From an uncultured Pseudomonadota bacterium (GTDB lineage: Bacteria; Pseudomonadota; Gammaproteobacteria; Steroidobacterales; Steroidobacteraceae), in NCBI GenBank assembly GCA_903884235.1, contig CAISEB010000038.1:25008-89007 (forward strand): a stretch of DNA of 64,000 nt, written 5' to 3'. The notes below the pieces were generated by a model. That model was not told the origin of the DNA. It saw only the letters and a list, made by a program, of their open reading frames with translations, and searched no databases. Shown piece after piece: positions 1-10,001 of the stretch. The position numbers and the translations under genes are program-made. How positions within the stretch are numbered: position 1 is the first letter of the stretch; each line of letters begins with the position of its first letter.

Positions 1-1055
1 CCGAGGCCGAGGTGGCTCGTCAGCACACCCGCCTGCCAGCCGTCGAAGCGCTCGCGCAGCACGGCGCCAAGTTCGGCATAGAGCGGGCGCAGCCCCTCGA
101 CTTCGCCGAGGCGCTCGCCGTAGGGCGGATTGACCATCACGAGACCCTGCGCCGCGGGCCGGGTCACCGCGCCGAGCGCGCGACGCTCGATCTCGACGAG
201 ATCGCCGACGCCGGCGAGTTCGACCGCGGCGCGCGCCGCCTCGACCGCGCGTGCGTCCTTGTCGCTGCCGAAGATGCGCCCGGCCGGCCGCGGCGCCGCG
301 GCCTGGCGCGCGTGCGCCTCCTCGCGCAGGCGCTGCCAGAGCGCGGCGTCGTGCCCGGCCCAGCCGAGGAAGCCGAAGTACTCGCGCAGCAGCCCAGGCG
401 CCGTGTCGGACAGCATCAGTGCGGCCTCGATCGGGAACGTGCCGGAGCCGCACATGGGATCGACGAAGGCGCCGCCCGCGGCCGCGATCTCGGGCCAGCC
501 ACAGCGCAGCAGCAGCGTCGCCGCGAGGTTTTCCTTGAGCGGTGCCGGCACGCCCTCGGCGCGCCAGCCGCGGCGATGCAGGCTCTCGCCGGCGAGGTCG
601 ATCGCGAACACCGCCTCGTCGGCGACGACCCGCACGCTGATCCGCACGTCGGGGCGCACGGTGTCCACGTCCGGACGCTCGGCACGCAGCTCGCGCAGCT
701 GGTCAACGATCGCGTCCTTGACCTTGAGGGCCCCGAAACGCGTGTGGCTCACCACCGAGCGCGTCGAGTCGAAGTCGACGGCCAGCGTCGCGCCGGGCGC
801 GAGGTGCGCCGACCAGTCGATCTCCCGGGCCGCCGCATACAGGGCCTCGGGCGTCGCGGCCGGCGCCGTGTGCAGGCGCAGCAGCACCCGGCTCGCGACG
901 CGCGACCAGAGGCACGTGCGATAGGCGACCTCGAGCGGGCCGCGGCACGTGACGCCCCAGGGCCGGTCGCGGCATTCGGTGCCCCCGAACGAAGCCAGGT
1001 CCGCGGCCAGCAGGTCGGCGGCGCCGGTCGGCGCGGTCACGAGATAGTCATTCAT
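1..1055 (-). CDS. rlmL: 23S rRNA guanine-N2 methyltransferase, RlmL-like (C-terminus outside window)
   Basis: About 351 N-terminal residues are visible, starting at the ATG at 1055 (MNDYLVTAPTGAADLL). The first half looks like the ferredoxin-like plus THUMP RNA-binding region of RlmL. The second half is a Rossmann methyltransferase with the SAM motif DPMCGSG near residue 195 and the catalytic NPPYGER near residue 308, the usual signature of base-amino N-methylation. The family modifies G2445 of 23S rRNA. The start overlaps the stop of the upstream nuclease gene by four bases (ATGA), so the two are probably translationally coupled. Whether an RlmK half follows, as in enterobacteria, cannot be seen because the gene runs off the left edge. 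Confidence 0.85.
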   Translation of the reverse strand, partial: MNDYLVTAPTGAADLLAADLASFGGTECRDRPWGVTCRGPLEVAYRTCLWSRVASRVLLRLHTAPAATPEALYAAAREIDWSAHLAPGATLAVDFDSTRSVVSHTRFGALKVKDAIVDQLRELRAERPDVDTVRPDVRISVRVVADEAVFAIDLAGESLHRRGWRAEGVPAPLKENLAATLLLRCGWPEIAAAGGAFVDPMCGSGTFPIEAALMLSDTAPGLLREYFGFLGWAGHDAALWQRLREEAHARQAAAPRPAGRIFGSDKDARAVEAARAAVELAGVGDLVEIERRALGAVTRPAAQGLVMVNPPYGERLGEVEGLRPLYAELGAVLRERFDGWQAGVLTSHLGL

Positions 1056-2491
1056 GGGTCGAGCTCGACGATGCGGGCGCCATCGGGCGCAGACAGGTAC
1101 TTCTTCAGGATACGGTATACGTCTGGATCGAACGGCACCGCGTCCCTGTCGAGGCCGGCGGCGTCGGCCGCCTCCCGCACCGTGCCGAGGTACCGCCAGC
1201 CATCCAGCACGTGCAGGTCCTCCTGGCCGCGCCAGTCCCGCTCCGCGACGAGGATCCGGCCCGGGTACGGCCACGGCCGCAGCCGCAGCGGAGCGAGCGC
1301 GAGCCGCGTGCGGACGTCGTGCAGTGCGGGCGCCTCGCGGCCGACGCAGGCGCCCCTGCAGCGTCCCACCTGGAAGGCGAAGCACGAACCGCCCTCCGCA
1401 TCACCCCCACCACCACCGCCGCGCTCGACGCCGAGCGCCCGCGCACAAAGCTGGTGGGCGCGCACGATTTCCTCGACCGCGCGCGTTGCGGCCCGGCGAT
1501 CGCGGTACAGGCCGTAGACATCGGCGCGGGCGACCTCGTCGAGCGTGTCGAGCTCGGTCGCCTCGAGCCGCGACGGCGCACCCGCCACCGGCGCGAGGCG
1601 CAGCGTCCAGACAGCCCCCCCGGCCCGCAGGCGGCGGTTGTGCAGGGGCTGGTCGGACTTCACCGCGCGGGCCTCGATCAGCAGCGCGCCGAGCTCGCCG
1701 GCGGTCTCGGTCCAGTCGACCCGCCGCACCTGCGTCGCGAGGCGCTGCCCGGCGGCCGAGCGCTGCCCGGCCGCGAAGTGCTCGAGGACACGCTTGCGGA
1801 TGTTCTTGCTCTTGCCGACGTACAGCAACGCGTCGCCCTCGCCATGGAACCGGTAGACGCCCGCGAGCTCCGGCAGCTCGTCGGCGAGTCCCGGCGGCAA
1901 CTGGGCCGGCAGCGGCGTCTCCTGCAGCAGCGCATCGACGGCCTCCCCGACGCGCACGCGACCGACCTCGTCCGCGAGCTTCGCCAGCAGGTCGGCGAGC
2001 ACGCGCGCATCGCCGAGCGCGCGATGGCGCGCGCTGCAATCGAGGCCGTGCCGCGCCATGACCGAATCGAGGTTGTGATGCCGCTCGGCCGGGAACAGCC
2101 GGCGCGACAGCTTGACCGTGCACAGCACGCGCGCGGAATACGACAGGTCGAGCCGACCGAGTTCGGCCCGGATGAAGCCGTAGTCGAAGCGTGCGTTGTG
2201 CGCGACGAACACGCGTCCGGCCAGACGCTCGAGCAGTTCGCGGCGCACGTCCTCGAAGGCCGGGGCGTCGACGACCATCTCGTTGCTGATGCCGGTGAAC
2301 GCCTCGATCAGCGGGGGGATGCGCGTGCCGGGATTGACGAGCGTCGACCACTCGCGACGCGTACCGTCCCGGTCGACCTCGACCACGCCGATCTCGATGA
2401 TGCGGTGCCAGCTGGCGTTGCCACCCGTCGTCTCGAGGTCGACGCAGGCGAAATCGCGGTCCAGCCCCGCCGGCGACAGCGGCGTGCTCAT
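1052..2491 (-). CDS. DnaQ-like 3'-5' exonuclease fused to UvrC-type GIY-YIG nuclease domain
   Basis: A 479-residue two-nuclease protein. Residues 13-180 form a DEDDh exonuclease like the Pol III epsilon subunit: ExoI is VDLETTG with D18 and E20, ExoII lies in HNARFDYGF, ExoIII in HRALGDARV. Residues about 205-290 form a GIY-YIG domain (GVYRF then LLYVGKSKNIRKRV) as in UvrC and Cho. A cysteine-containing C-terminal part follows. The fusion recurs in actinobacteria and gammaproteobacteria and is usually tied to nucleotide excision or damage processing; the exact substrate is unknown. AAGGAT precedes the ATG at good spacing. The start of the next gene, rlmL, overlaps its stop. Confidence 0.85.
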   Translation of the reverse strand: MSTPLSPAGLDRDFACVDLETTGGNASWHRIIEIGVVEVDRDGTRREWSTLVNPGTRIPPLIEAFTGISNEMVVDAPAFEDVRRELLERLAGRVFVAHNARFDYGFIRAELGRLDLSYSARVLCTVKLSRRLFPAERHHNLDSVMARHGLDCSARHRALGDARVLADLLAKLADEVGRVRVGEAVDALLQETPLPAQLPPGLADELPELAGVYRFHGEGDALLYVGKSKNIRKRVLEHFAAGQRSAAGQRLATQVRRVDWTETAGELGALLIEARAVKSDQPLHNRRLRAGGAVWTLRLAPVAGAPSRLEATELDTLDEVARADVYGLYRDRRAATRAVEEIVRAHQLCARALGVERGGGGGGDAEGGSCFAFQVGRCRGACVGREAPALHDVRTRLALAPLRLRPWPYPGRILVAERDWRGQEDLHVLDGWRYLGTVREAADAAGLDRDAVPFDPDVYRILKKYLSAPDGARIVELDP

Positions 2492-2517
2492 GCAGGGATC
2501 CTTGTATCAGAGGGGCA

Positions 2518-2545
2518 CGGCCCGGGGCGCGGGCGGCCCGGGCCG
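2518..2545 (-). terminator. GC-rich hairpin after the PuuR-like regulator
   Basis: A perfect 9-bp stem (CGGCCCGGG with CCCGGGCCG) around a 10-base loop lies immediately downstream of the regulator stop at 2547. There is no clear U-run, so it is terminator-like rather than a textbook intrinsic terminator. Confidence 0.45.
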
Positions 2546-2546
2546 C

Positions 2547-3101
2547 TCAGAACGTCGGCGGCGTGCCGGCGCTGATGATCTCACAGTCCTCGTCGCCGGG
2601 ATTGCGGAAGCGATGCGGCACCGCGGTCGAGAAGTAGTAGGCGTCGCCCGCCGCGAGCACCCGCGTGGTGCTGCCGATCGTGACCTCGATGCGACCCCGC
2701 ACGACGATGCCGCCTTCCTCTCCCGGGTGCGACATCATCTCCGGGCCGGTGTCGGCGCCGGGCGCGTATCGCTCCCGCAGCACCGACATTGCGCGCTGCG
2801 GCCGCCGCGCCGCGACTAGGAAGAGCTCGACGGGTGGCGTGCCGATCGGCGTCAGCTCGTCGGCCGAGTAGAACACCTGCGGCGGCAGCGCGACGTCCAT
2901 CGTGAAGAACTCGGCGAGCGACATCGGGATGCCGTCGAGCACCTTCTTGAGCGAGCTGACCGACGGGCTCACGCGGTTCTGCTCGATCAGCGAAATCATG
3001 CCGTTGGTGACGCCCGCACGCTTGGCGAGCTCGCGCTGCGACAGCCCGTGGAGCTGGCGGATGGCGCGCAGGTGGGAGCCGACGTCGAGGGTGGACGCCA
3101 T
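2547..3101 (-). CDS. XRE-family HTH regulator with cupin domain, PuuR-like
   Basis: A 184-residue regulator. Residues 8-65 form an XRE/HTH_3 DNA-binding domain (LRAIRQLHGLSQRELAKRAG, then ISLIEQNRVSPSVSSLKKVL). Residues about 110-180 form a cupin sensor (EEGGIVVRGRIEV, YYFSTAVPHRFRN). This architecture is that of PuuR and relatives, which repress polyamine or amino acid catabolic genes and release DNA on binding a small ligand. It lies downstream of a porin-type gene on the same strand, separated from it by a strong hairpin and by an inverted repeat that resembles a PuuR operator, so autoregulation is likely. The true ligand cannot be told from sequence. Confidence 0.85.
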   Translation of the reverse strand: MASTLDVGSHLRAIRQLHGLSQRELAKRAGVTNGMISLIEQNRVSPSVSSLKKVLDGIPMSLAEFFTMDVALPPQVFYSADELTPIGTPPVELFLVAARRPQRAMSVLRERYAPGADTGPEMMSHPGEEGGIVVRGRIEVTIGSTTRVLAAGDAYYFSTAVPHRFRNPGDEDCEIISAGTPPTF

Positions 3102-3121
3102 CTCAGCGCGCGCGGCTGTGC

Positions 3122-3181
3122 AGGATAATGAACATCTCGGCCCGAATATGGGCCGGCCGCGCCAAAAGTGTCAATTATCCT
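3122..3181 (-). promoter_or_regulatory. Probable operator: paired PuuR-like half-sites
   Basis: Half-sites AGGATAATGAACA (3122-3134) and TGTCAATTATCCT (3169-3181) form an inverted repeat matching at 11 of 13 positions, with a 34-base spacer. ATAATGAACA is identical to the 3' ten bases of the E. coli PuuR core as I recall it. The pair lies 21 bases upstream of the PuuR-like gene, and the AT-rich half-sites stand out in GC-rich DNA. The role as operator is inferred. Confidence 0.6.
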
Positions 3182-3188
3182 AATCGCG

Positions 3189-3225
3189 CCGGCCCGACCG
3201 CGAAACCTATTCGCGGTCGGGCCGG
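3189..3225 (-). terminator. Strong hairpin terminating the outer-membrane protein gene
   Basis: A perfect 14-bp stem (CCGGCCCGACCGCG with its exact complement at 3212-3225) closes a 9-base loop just past the stop codon at 3234. On the minus strand it is followed by a short AT-rich stretch rather than a pure U-run. It separates the porin-type gene from the regulator promoter and operator. Confidence 0.75.
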
Positions 3226-3233
3226 GGTGACGA

Positions 3234-4355
3234 TCAGAACTTGTACAGCGCCTGCACGCTCACGGAATTCTGGCTGGACGAGACGTCGCCGGCCGCGCTC
3301 TTCACGAAGTTCGCGGAATCCGAGCTGTCGGCGCGGCCTTCCAGGCGCAGCTCCAGCGGCTTGCACGGCAGGTACGCCAGGGTGGCCGTGACCTCCTTCC
3401 ACTTCTGCGCGACGCCGGTGCGGTAGCCGTCCGTGTCGTCGAGGTATTCGGCGCGCAGCGACGCCTTCCACTTGTCGCTGATCGTGTAGTTCAGGTAGCC
3501 CGCGAGGCCGCTCCACTTCGCATCGAACGGCGTGGACACGCCGTCGGTGACGTCCTTCTGCTGGCCCCAGTCGTAGTTCAGGATCACGGTCAGAGCGTCG
3601 GTCGCGTTCCACGTCGCGACGATGTCCAGAAGTGAACGCTGGCCTTCCGGCCCCTGGTCCGTCATGTATCCGATGCGCTCCTTGCCGAAATAGCCGGAGG
3701 CGGCGAGCGAGAACGTCTTGGTCGGCGCGTAGGTCGCGCCCACCTCGAGCGTCTTGGACGTGTTCGTGTCCTTGAGGTCGTCCCAGCCGTTGTTGACCCC
3801 GACGATGAGGTTGACCGTATCGGACGCGGCATAGGTCGCACGCAGGCCGGTGTGCGTGAACGGGATCGCGAAGCCGAACAGGATCGATCGCGAGAAGTTC
3901 GGATTCGACGGCGAGGCGATCACCTCGGCACCCGCCAGCGTCACGTACTTGCCGGCGATCACCGTCAGGCTGCCGGTGGCGTACTGCACGTAAGCCTGCG
4001 TGACGTCGAACTTGTGGCTCTTGCCGTAGATCGAGTACGGCGAGATCACGTCTGCATCGTTGCCCGCCGTGAGATTGAGGAACGCCCCGAAGCCGGTCTT
4101 CGGCTGGTAGCCGACATTGATCGCCGCCTGCTGCAGCGCAAACCCGCTCTTCTTCGTATCGAAGACCCGATCCGCGGCGCCGCTCGTGAACACGCCGAGC
4201 CCCGACAGGTTCGTATAGGACGCGTCCACGTAGCCTGAATAGGCGAACGGAGATGCGTCGGCGGGCGCCGCCGCGGGCGCATCCTCGGCATGCGCCGCAG
4301 CGGCGGCGAACAGGGCGAGGGCGCCGATACAGGCAGTCGAGCGGATCACGGTCAT
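3234..4355 (-). CDS. Outer-membrane beta-barrel (porin-like) protein
   Basis: A 373-residue exported protein. The signal peptide is about 23 residues (MTVIRSTACIGALALFAAAAAHA, cut written here as after AHA). The rest alternates polar and aromatic residues as in a beta barrel and ends in Lys-Phe, a typical C-terminal signal for BAM insertion. It resembles the BBP2/DUF1597-type barrels of proteobacteria. The ATG at 4355 is chosen because AGGGGA precedes it and it begins the signal peptide. A sigma-54-type promoter lies about 50 bases upstream, and a strong hairpin follows. A link to uptake of a nitrogen source sensed by the adjacent PuuR-like regulator is possible but unproven. Confidence 0.8.
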   Translation of the reverse strand: MTVIRSTACIGALALFAAAAAHAEDAPAAAPADASPFAYSGYVDASYTNLSGLGVFTSGAADRVFDTKKSGFALQQAAINVGYQPKTGFGAFLNLTAGNDADVISPYSIYGKSHKFDVTQAYVQYATGSLTVIAGKYVTLAGAEVIASPSNPNFSRSILFGFAIPFTHTGLRATYAASDTVNLIVGVNNGWDDLKDTNTSKTLEVGATYAPTKTFSLAASGYFGKERIGYMTDQGPEGQRSLLDIVATWNATDALTVILNYDWGQQKDVTDGVSTPFDAKWSGLAGYLNYTISDKWKASLRAEYLDDTDGYRTGVAQKWKEVTATLAYLPCKPLELRLEGRADSSDSANFVKSAAGDVSSSQNSVSVQALYKF

Positions 4356-4401
4356 GTCGGGTCCCCTGAGGCTGGTTGTTTGTTTCCCCGGGGTAAAGCA
4401 A

Positions 4402-4417
4402 TGCAGGGATCGTGCCG
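4402..4417 (-). promoter_or_regulatory. Putative sigma-54 (-24/-12) promoter of the barrel protein gene
   Basis: The minus strand reads CGGCACGATCCCTGCA, with the diagnostic GG and GC separated by exactly ten bases and the GGCACG block matching the consensus. Transcription would start near 4391, giving a leader of about 36 bases. No enhancer site was identified. Confidence 0.5.
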
Positions 4418-4621
4418 GGCGCCACGGCGGCTCCAACCCGGCCTAAGTGGCTGATCCGTCGTGGCGCAGGCCGCAACGCACGCACCGTCGCTGTGCGTGA
4501 CCGATCGTGCTGCACCGACGCGGAGCGGTCGCCGCGCGGCTGCGCACTTTCCCCCCTCGCCGCCAGCGACGAGCGGACGTAGCATGGGTCCCGCACCGAG
4601 ATCCGACACGAGGGGGCAATC

Positions 4622-4972
4622 TTGACCACTCGACTGATGCCCGAAATAGGCCAGTGGTACGCCCACCGCGACAAGGGCCAGATGTTCCAGGTCGTGGCAT
4701 TCGACGCGACCGGCGACTGCATCGAGATCCAGGACTTCGACGGTGACGTCGACGAGGTCGACCTTGCGGAGTGGTTCGCGATGCCGCTGGAGCCGACCGC
4801 AGCGCCGGAGGATGCGATCGGTCCCGCGGACGACCCGGACAGCGCGGAACGCGAATACACGCTGTCCGCGGATGGCGCGGAGCTCGGCTGGCGCGATCCG
4901 ATCGAGGAACTCGCCGCCGAGGACCAGGAATTCGCGGACGACGAGGACGCGGACGCGCCGGTCAGGCACTGA
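4622..4972 (+). CDS. Small acidic conserved protein, DUF6763-like
   Basis: A 116-residue, strongly acidic protein. The N-terminal half (IGQWYAHRDKGQMFQVVAFD, then IEIQDFDGDVDEVDLAEW) matches a small domain conserved in gammaproteobacteria that I recall as DUF6763; function unknown. The C-terminal tail is rich in Asp and Glu. TTG at 4622 is preferred over the ATG at 4637 because GAGGGGG sits five bases before it. It converges with uspE, 24 bases away. Confidence 0.7.
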   Translation: MTTRLMPEIGQWYAHRDKGQMFQVVAFDATGDCIEIQDFDGDVDEVDLAEWFAMPLEPTAAPEDAIGPADDPDSAEREYTLSADGAELGWRDPIEELAAEDQEFADDEDADAPVRH

Positions 4973-4996
4973 CGGGCGCCCCGGGCGGCGCCGGCG

Positions 4997-5971
4997 CTAC
5001 AGCGGCGGCAGCACCACCGGCCGGTTCTCGGCGCGCCGCGGCACGGGCGTGCGGAAACCCTCCGGCTTAACGATCAGCACGTCGCTCTTCAGGCGGTCGA
5101 GTACGCGCTCGGCCGTATGGCCGATGAACAGCCGCTTCAGGCCACTGCGCGATACGGCACCCATGACGACCACGTGCGCATCGAGCTCCTCGGCGAGTTC
5201 CGGCAGCTCGTCGACCGGCAACCCGGTCCGCAGGTGCCTGCGCTTCGCGCCGAGGTCGTAGCCCGCCACCAGCGCCTCGAACGCACGACCGACATCGGCC
5301 GCGTGCTGCTCCGCGATCTCGACCGGCAGCGGCAGGGGCTCGATCATGAAGCCGGTCGACATCGGCGTGCCGAGCGAATAGAAATGCGCGGCATGCAGCT
5401 TGCCGGAGAACACCTGCGCGACGCCGGCGCCCGCCGCCAGCAGCCGGGCATCGAGCGCGGCGGGCTTGGCATGCGAATGCAGCGGATCCACCGACACGAG
5501 TACGCGCGGACGCTCCCAGCGGCGCGTCGTCTTCACGAGCAGCACGGGACACGGGCAGACGCGGATCAGCTGCCAGTCGGTGTTGCTGAGCACGAGCCGC
5601 GCCGCGACGCCATGACGATGGCTGCCGACGATCACGAGGTCGACCTTCTCGCGCATCGCCTCGCGCACGATGCTCTCGTGGATGGGATAGTCCCAGCGGC
5701 AGCGCACGTGCACGTCGATGCCGGCGTCCGCGAGCGGTCGCGCGAGCTTCTCGAGGGCGAGCTTGCGGGCGTGGACGGCGGCCTCGATGTCGCGCTGCAG
5801 CTCGACCGGACTGTAGAACTGCTCGCCGGCGAGGTACGGACTGTACAGGCTGTGGAACAGCGTCACGCGCGCCTGGGTCCGGGCGGCGATCTCCGCCGCG
5901 CGGGCGACGGCCGGTGCCGACTTGGCCGCGGTGTCGGCGAGCGCGACAAGGATGTGCTTCATGGTGAACAT
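4997..5971 (-). CDS. uspE: Tandem universal stress protein, UspE-like
   Basis: A 324-residue protein with two Usp domains. Domain 1 (about 4-155) ends in GSHRHG and PCPVLLVK; domain 2 (about 160-315) ends in GAVSRSGLKRLFIGHTAE and SDVLIVKPEGF, closely like UspE. UspE-type proteins help survival under DNA damage and stasis. The second domain keeps a GxxxxG-type loop while the first is less canonical, so nucleotide binding may be limited to one half. The ATG at 5971 is chosen because AGGAGG lies seven bases upstream; the ATG at 5962 (MKHILVAL) is an alternative. Confidence 0.85.
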   Translation of the reverse strand: MFTMKHILVALADTAAKSAPAVARAAEIAARTQARVTLFHSLYSPYLAGEQFYSPVELQRDIEAAVHARKLALEKLARPLADAGIDVHVRCRWDYPIHESIVREAMREKVDLVIVGSHRHGVAARLVLSNTDWQLIRVCPCPVLLVKTTRRWERPRVLVSVDPLHSHAKPAALDARLLAAGAGVAQVFSGKLHAAHFYSLGTPMSTGFMIEPLPLPVEIAEQHAADVGRAFEALVAGYDLGAKRRHLRTGLPVDELPELAEELDAHVVVMGAVSRSGLKRLFIGHTAERVLDRLKSDVLIVKPEGFRTPVPRRAENRPVVLPPL

Positions 5972-6061
5972 CGGGCACCCTCCTGGGGACTGCCCCATCA
6001 GCGTACGCCGGCAATGGCGAAGCGCGCGTTCCCCTTGTGCCTAAGGGCCTGCGCCGACTAC

Positions 6062-7030
6062 CTAATCGGCACCAGCCCCCCTGATCCAGGGCAGGTGGTC
6101 GAGGTCCACGTTGCCGCCGGAGAGGATGACGGCAAAGCGCGCGCCCCGCACGCGACCTTCCAGCAGCCCCGCGACCGGGACCGCACCGGAGGGCTCGACG
6201 ACGACCTTCAGCCCCTCGAACATCAGGCGCATCGCCGCGACGATCGCGTCCTCGGACACCGTGACGATCTCGTCAACCGACGCCTTCGCGATGCGCAGCG
6301 TCCGCGCCGAGAGCGCGCCGCGCAGGCCGTCCGCGATCGTGTGCGGCGTCCCGGCACCCTGCAGCACGCCGCTCGCGAACGAGCGCGCCGCGTCGTCGGA
6401 GCCCGCGGGCTCCACGCCGATGACACGGGTTCGCGGCCAGAGCCGCCGGCAGGCGATGGCGGTACCGGCGAGCAGCCCGCCGCCACCGACCGGCACCAGC
6501 ACGGCATCCGGCGCCGCGGTCTGCCCGGCGAGCTCGAGCATCGCCGTGCCCTGCCCGGCGATCACCCACGGATCGTCGTAGGGGTGGACCAGCGTCGCGC
6601 CGGTGCGCGCCACGAGCGCGGCGGCAGCGGACTCCCGGGCCGCGAGCGTCGCCGCGCATTCCTGGACGCGACCGCCCCAGCCCTCGACCGCGGCGCGCTT
6701 GATGCGCGGGGCGCCCTCGGGCATCACGATGTAGGCGGGAATGCCGCGCAGGCGCGCCGCCCGCGCCAGCGCCGCGGCATGGTTGCCCGAGGAGTGGGTC
6801 GCGACCCCGCGCGAGGCGTGCGCATCGTCGAGGGCGAACACCGCGTTGCAGGCGCCGCGCGCCTTGAAGGCACCGATCGCCTGCAGATTTTCGCATTTGA
6901 ACTCCGCCGCCGCGCCGAGGCGCTGCGACAGTTCCGGCGCGACGAGCAGCGGCGTCCGCCGCACGTACGGCTCGATCCGCCGCGCGGCGGCGGCGATGTC
7001 GTCGAATGCCGGATCCATGGTCGAGTCCAC
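6062..7030 (-). CDS. PLP-dependent serine/threonine dehydratase-like enzyme
   Basis: A 322-residue fold-type II PLP enzyme. The PLP lysine lies in GAFKARGA, preceded by KCENLQ; SSGNHA binds the substrate and VGGGGLLAG binds the phosphate. It lacks a C-terminal ACT regulatory domain, so it is of the short catabolic type that includes serine racemase, threonine dehydratase and hydroxyaspartate ammonia-lyases. GTG at 7030 is preferred because GGGAGG lies five bases upstream; the ATG at 7018 would be 17 bases away. It is divergent from an amino acid permease 156 bases away, so uptake and deamination of an amino acid may be coordinated. Confidence 0.8.
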   Translation of the reverse strand: MDSTMDPAFDDIAAAARRIEPYVRRTPLLVAPELSQRLGAAAEFKCENLQAIGAFKARGACNAVFALDDAHASRGVATHSSGNHAAALARAARLRGIPAYIVMPEGAPRIKRAAVEGWGGRVQECAATLAARESAAAALVARTGATLVHPYDDPWVIAGQGTAMLELAGQTAAPDAVLVPVGGGGLLAGTAIACRRLWPRTRVIGVEPAGSDDAARSFASGVLQGAGTPHTIADGLRGALSARTLRIAKASVDEIVTVSEDAIVAAMRLMFEGLKVVVEPSGAVPVAGLLEGRVRGARFAVILSGGNVDLDHLPWIRGAGAD

Positions 7031-7185
7031 AACTACCTCCCTGGGCGGGGCCGGGCCGCCCGTGCCCGGCGGCGTGGGGCCCGGAACCTCGCGCCACCCC
7101 ACGATACTTCAAGACCGGGTGCCGGCGGGCACGGCGATTGTGTAACCTCGACGCCGCGCCATCCGGCGCCCGGAGCCGACCGACC

Positions 7186-8561
7186 ATGACCGTCACCGCC
7201 GCCCCCGCAGACGACCACTCGCTCAGCCGATCCCTCCGGCCCCGCCACGTCACGATGATCACCATCGGCGGCATCATCGGCGCAGGCCTGTTCGTCGGCA
7301 GCAGCGTGGCGATCGCGGCGGCGGGACCGGCGATCCTGGTCAGCTATGCGCTGACCGGGACGCTGGTGCTGCTGATCATGCGGGCGCTTGGCGAGATGGC
7401 CGTCGAAATGCCGCAGGTGCGCTCGTTCACGGAGTTCGCCCGCGCCGGCCTCGGCAACTGGGCGGGCTTCTCGGTCGGCTGGCTGTACTGGTACTTCTGG
7501 ATCATCGTGATCCCGGTCGAGGCCATCGCCGGCGCGAACATCATCCACGACCACTATTCGATGCTGAACCCGCTCGCCACCGGCCTCGGGCTCATGGTGG
7601 TGATGACCGCCGTCAACCTGATGCCGGCGCGCACCTACGGCGAGTTCGAGTTCTGGTTCGCCTCGATCAAGGTCGCCGCAATCATCTCGTTCATCCTGAT
7701 CGGCGGCGCGCACGCGTTCGGCTTCCACTCCGACACCGGCCCCACCTTCGCGAACCTGTACGCCCATGGCGGTTTCGCGCCGAAGGGCTGGTTCGCGGTG
7801 CTCGCGGCCGTGACGACCGTGGTCTTCTCGATGATGGGCGCCGAGGTCGTGACCATCGCGGCAGCCGAATCCGAGGAGCCGGCCAAGCAGGTCGCCAAGA
7901 TGACCTCGACCATCATCAGCCGCATCCTGATCTTCTACGTCGGCTCGATCTTCGTGGTCTGCAGCCTGCTGGCATGGACGGACGTCAAGCCCGGCCACTC
8001 GCCGTTCACGATGGCGCTCGAGACGCTGCACATCGACGGCGCGTCGAGCATCATGGACTTCATCATCCTGACCGCCGTGCTGTCGTGCCTGAACTCATCG
8101 TTCTACGTCGCCTCGCGCGTGCTGTTCGTGCTCGCCGAGAAGGGTGATGCGCCGCACGCCCTCGTCAAGACGACGAAGCAGCACGTGCCGGCCCGCTCGG
8201 TGCTGCTGGCAAGTGTCGCCGGCTTCGCCGGCCTCATCGCCAACTACCTGCTGCCGGCGTACGTGTACGCGTTCCTGACCAATGCCTCGGGCGCCCTGAT
8301 CGTCGTGATCTACGCGGCGATCGTCGTCTCGCAGATCGTCGTGCGCAACCGCCGCGAGAAGGCCGGCGCGCCGCCGCCGGTGCTGCCGATGTGGCTGTTC
8401 CCGTGGCTGAGCTACGTCGCGCTCGCCGGCATGCTGGCCGTGCTCGTCGCGATGGCGATCACGCCATCCCACGTCGAGGAATTCTGGGCCAGCATGGTGT
8501 CGATCGCGATCGCGCTGGTGGCCTACTTCGCGTTCCGGCGCGGCCGCGACGGGCAGACCGC

Positions 8562-8565
<4 letters not shown>
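7186..8565 (+). CDS. APC-family amino acid permease (GabP/AAT-like)
   Basis: A 459-residue inner-membrane transporter with about twelve hydrophobic helices. The first helix carries GGIIGAGLFVGS, the APC signature that binds the substrate amino group and carboxylate, followed by ALGEMAVEMP typical of the AAT branch. Helix 6 region GAEVVTIAAAESEEP is also characteristic. Substrates in this family include GABA, proline, aromatic and basic amino acids; the sequence alone does not decide. The ATG at 7186 begins the hydrophilic N-terminus. The stop overlaps the GTG of the aldehyde dehydrogenase (GTGA), so the two are coupled. Confidence 0.88.

Positions 8566-9973
<1,408 letters not shown>

Positions 9974-10001
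<28 letters not shown>

Noticed and set aside
3175..4860. A 561-codon open frame opposite to or out of frame with the barrel protein gene
   Set aside because: It overlaps the barrel gene in another frame, has Arg-, Ala- and Ser-biased low-complexity sequence and no domain; it is a product of high GC.
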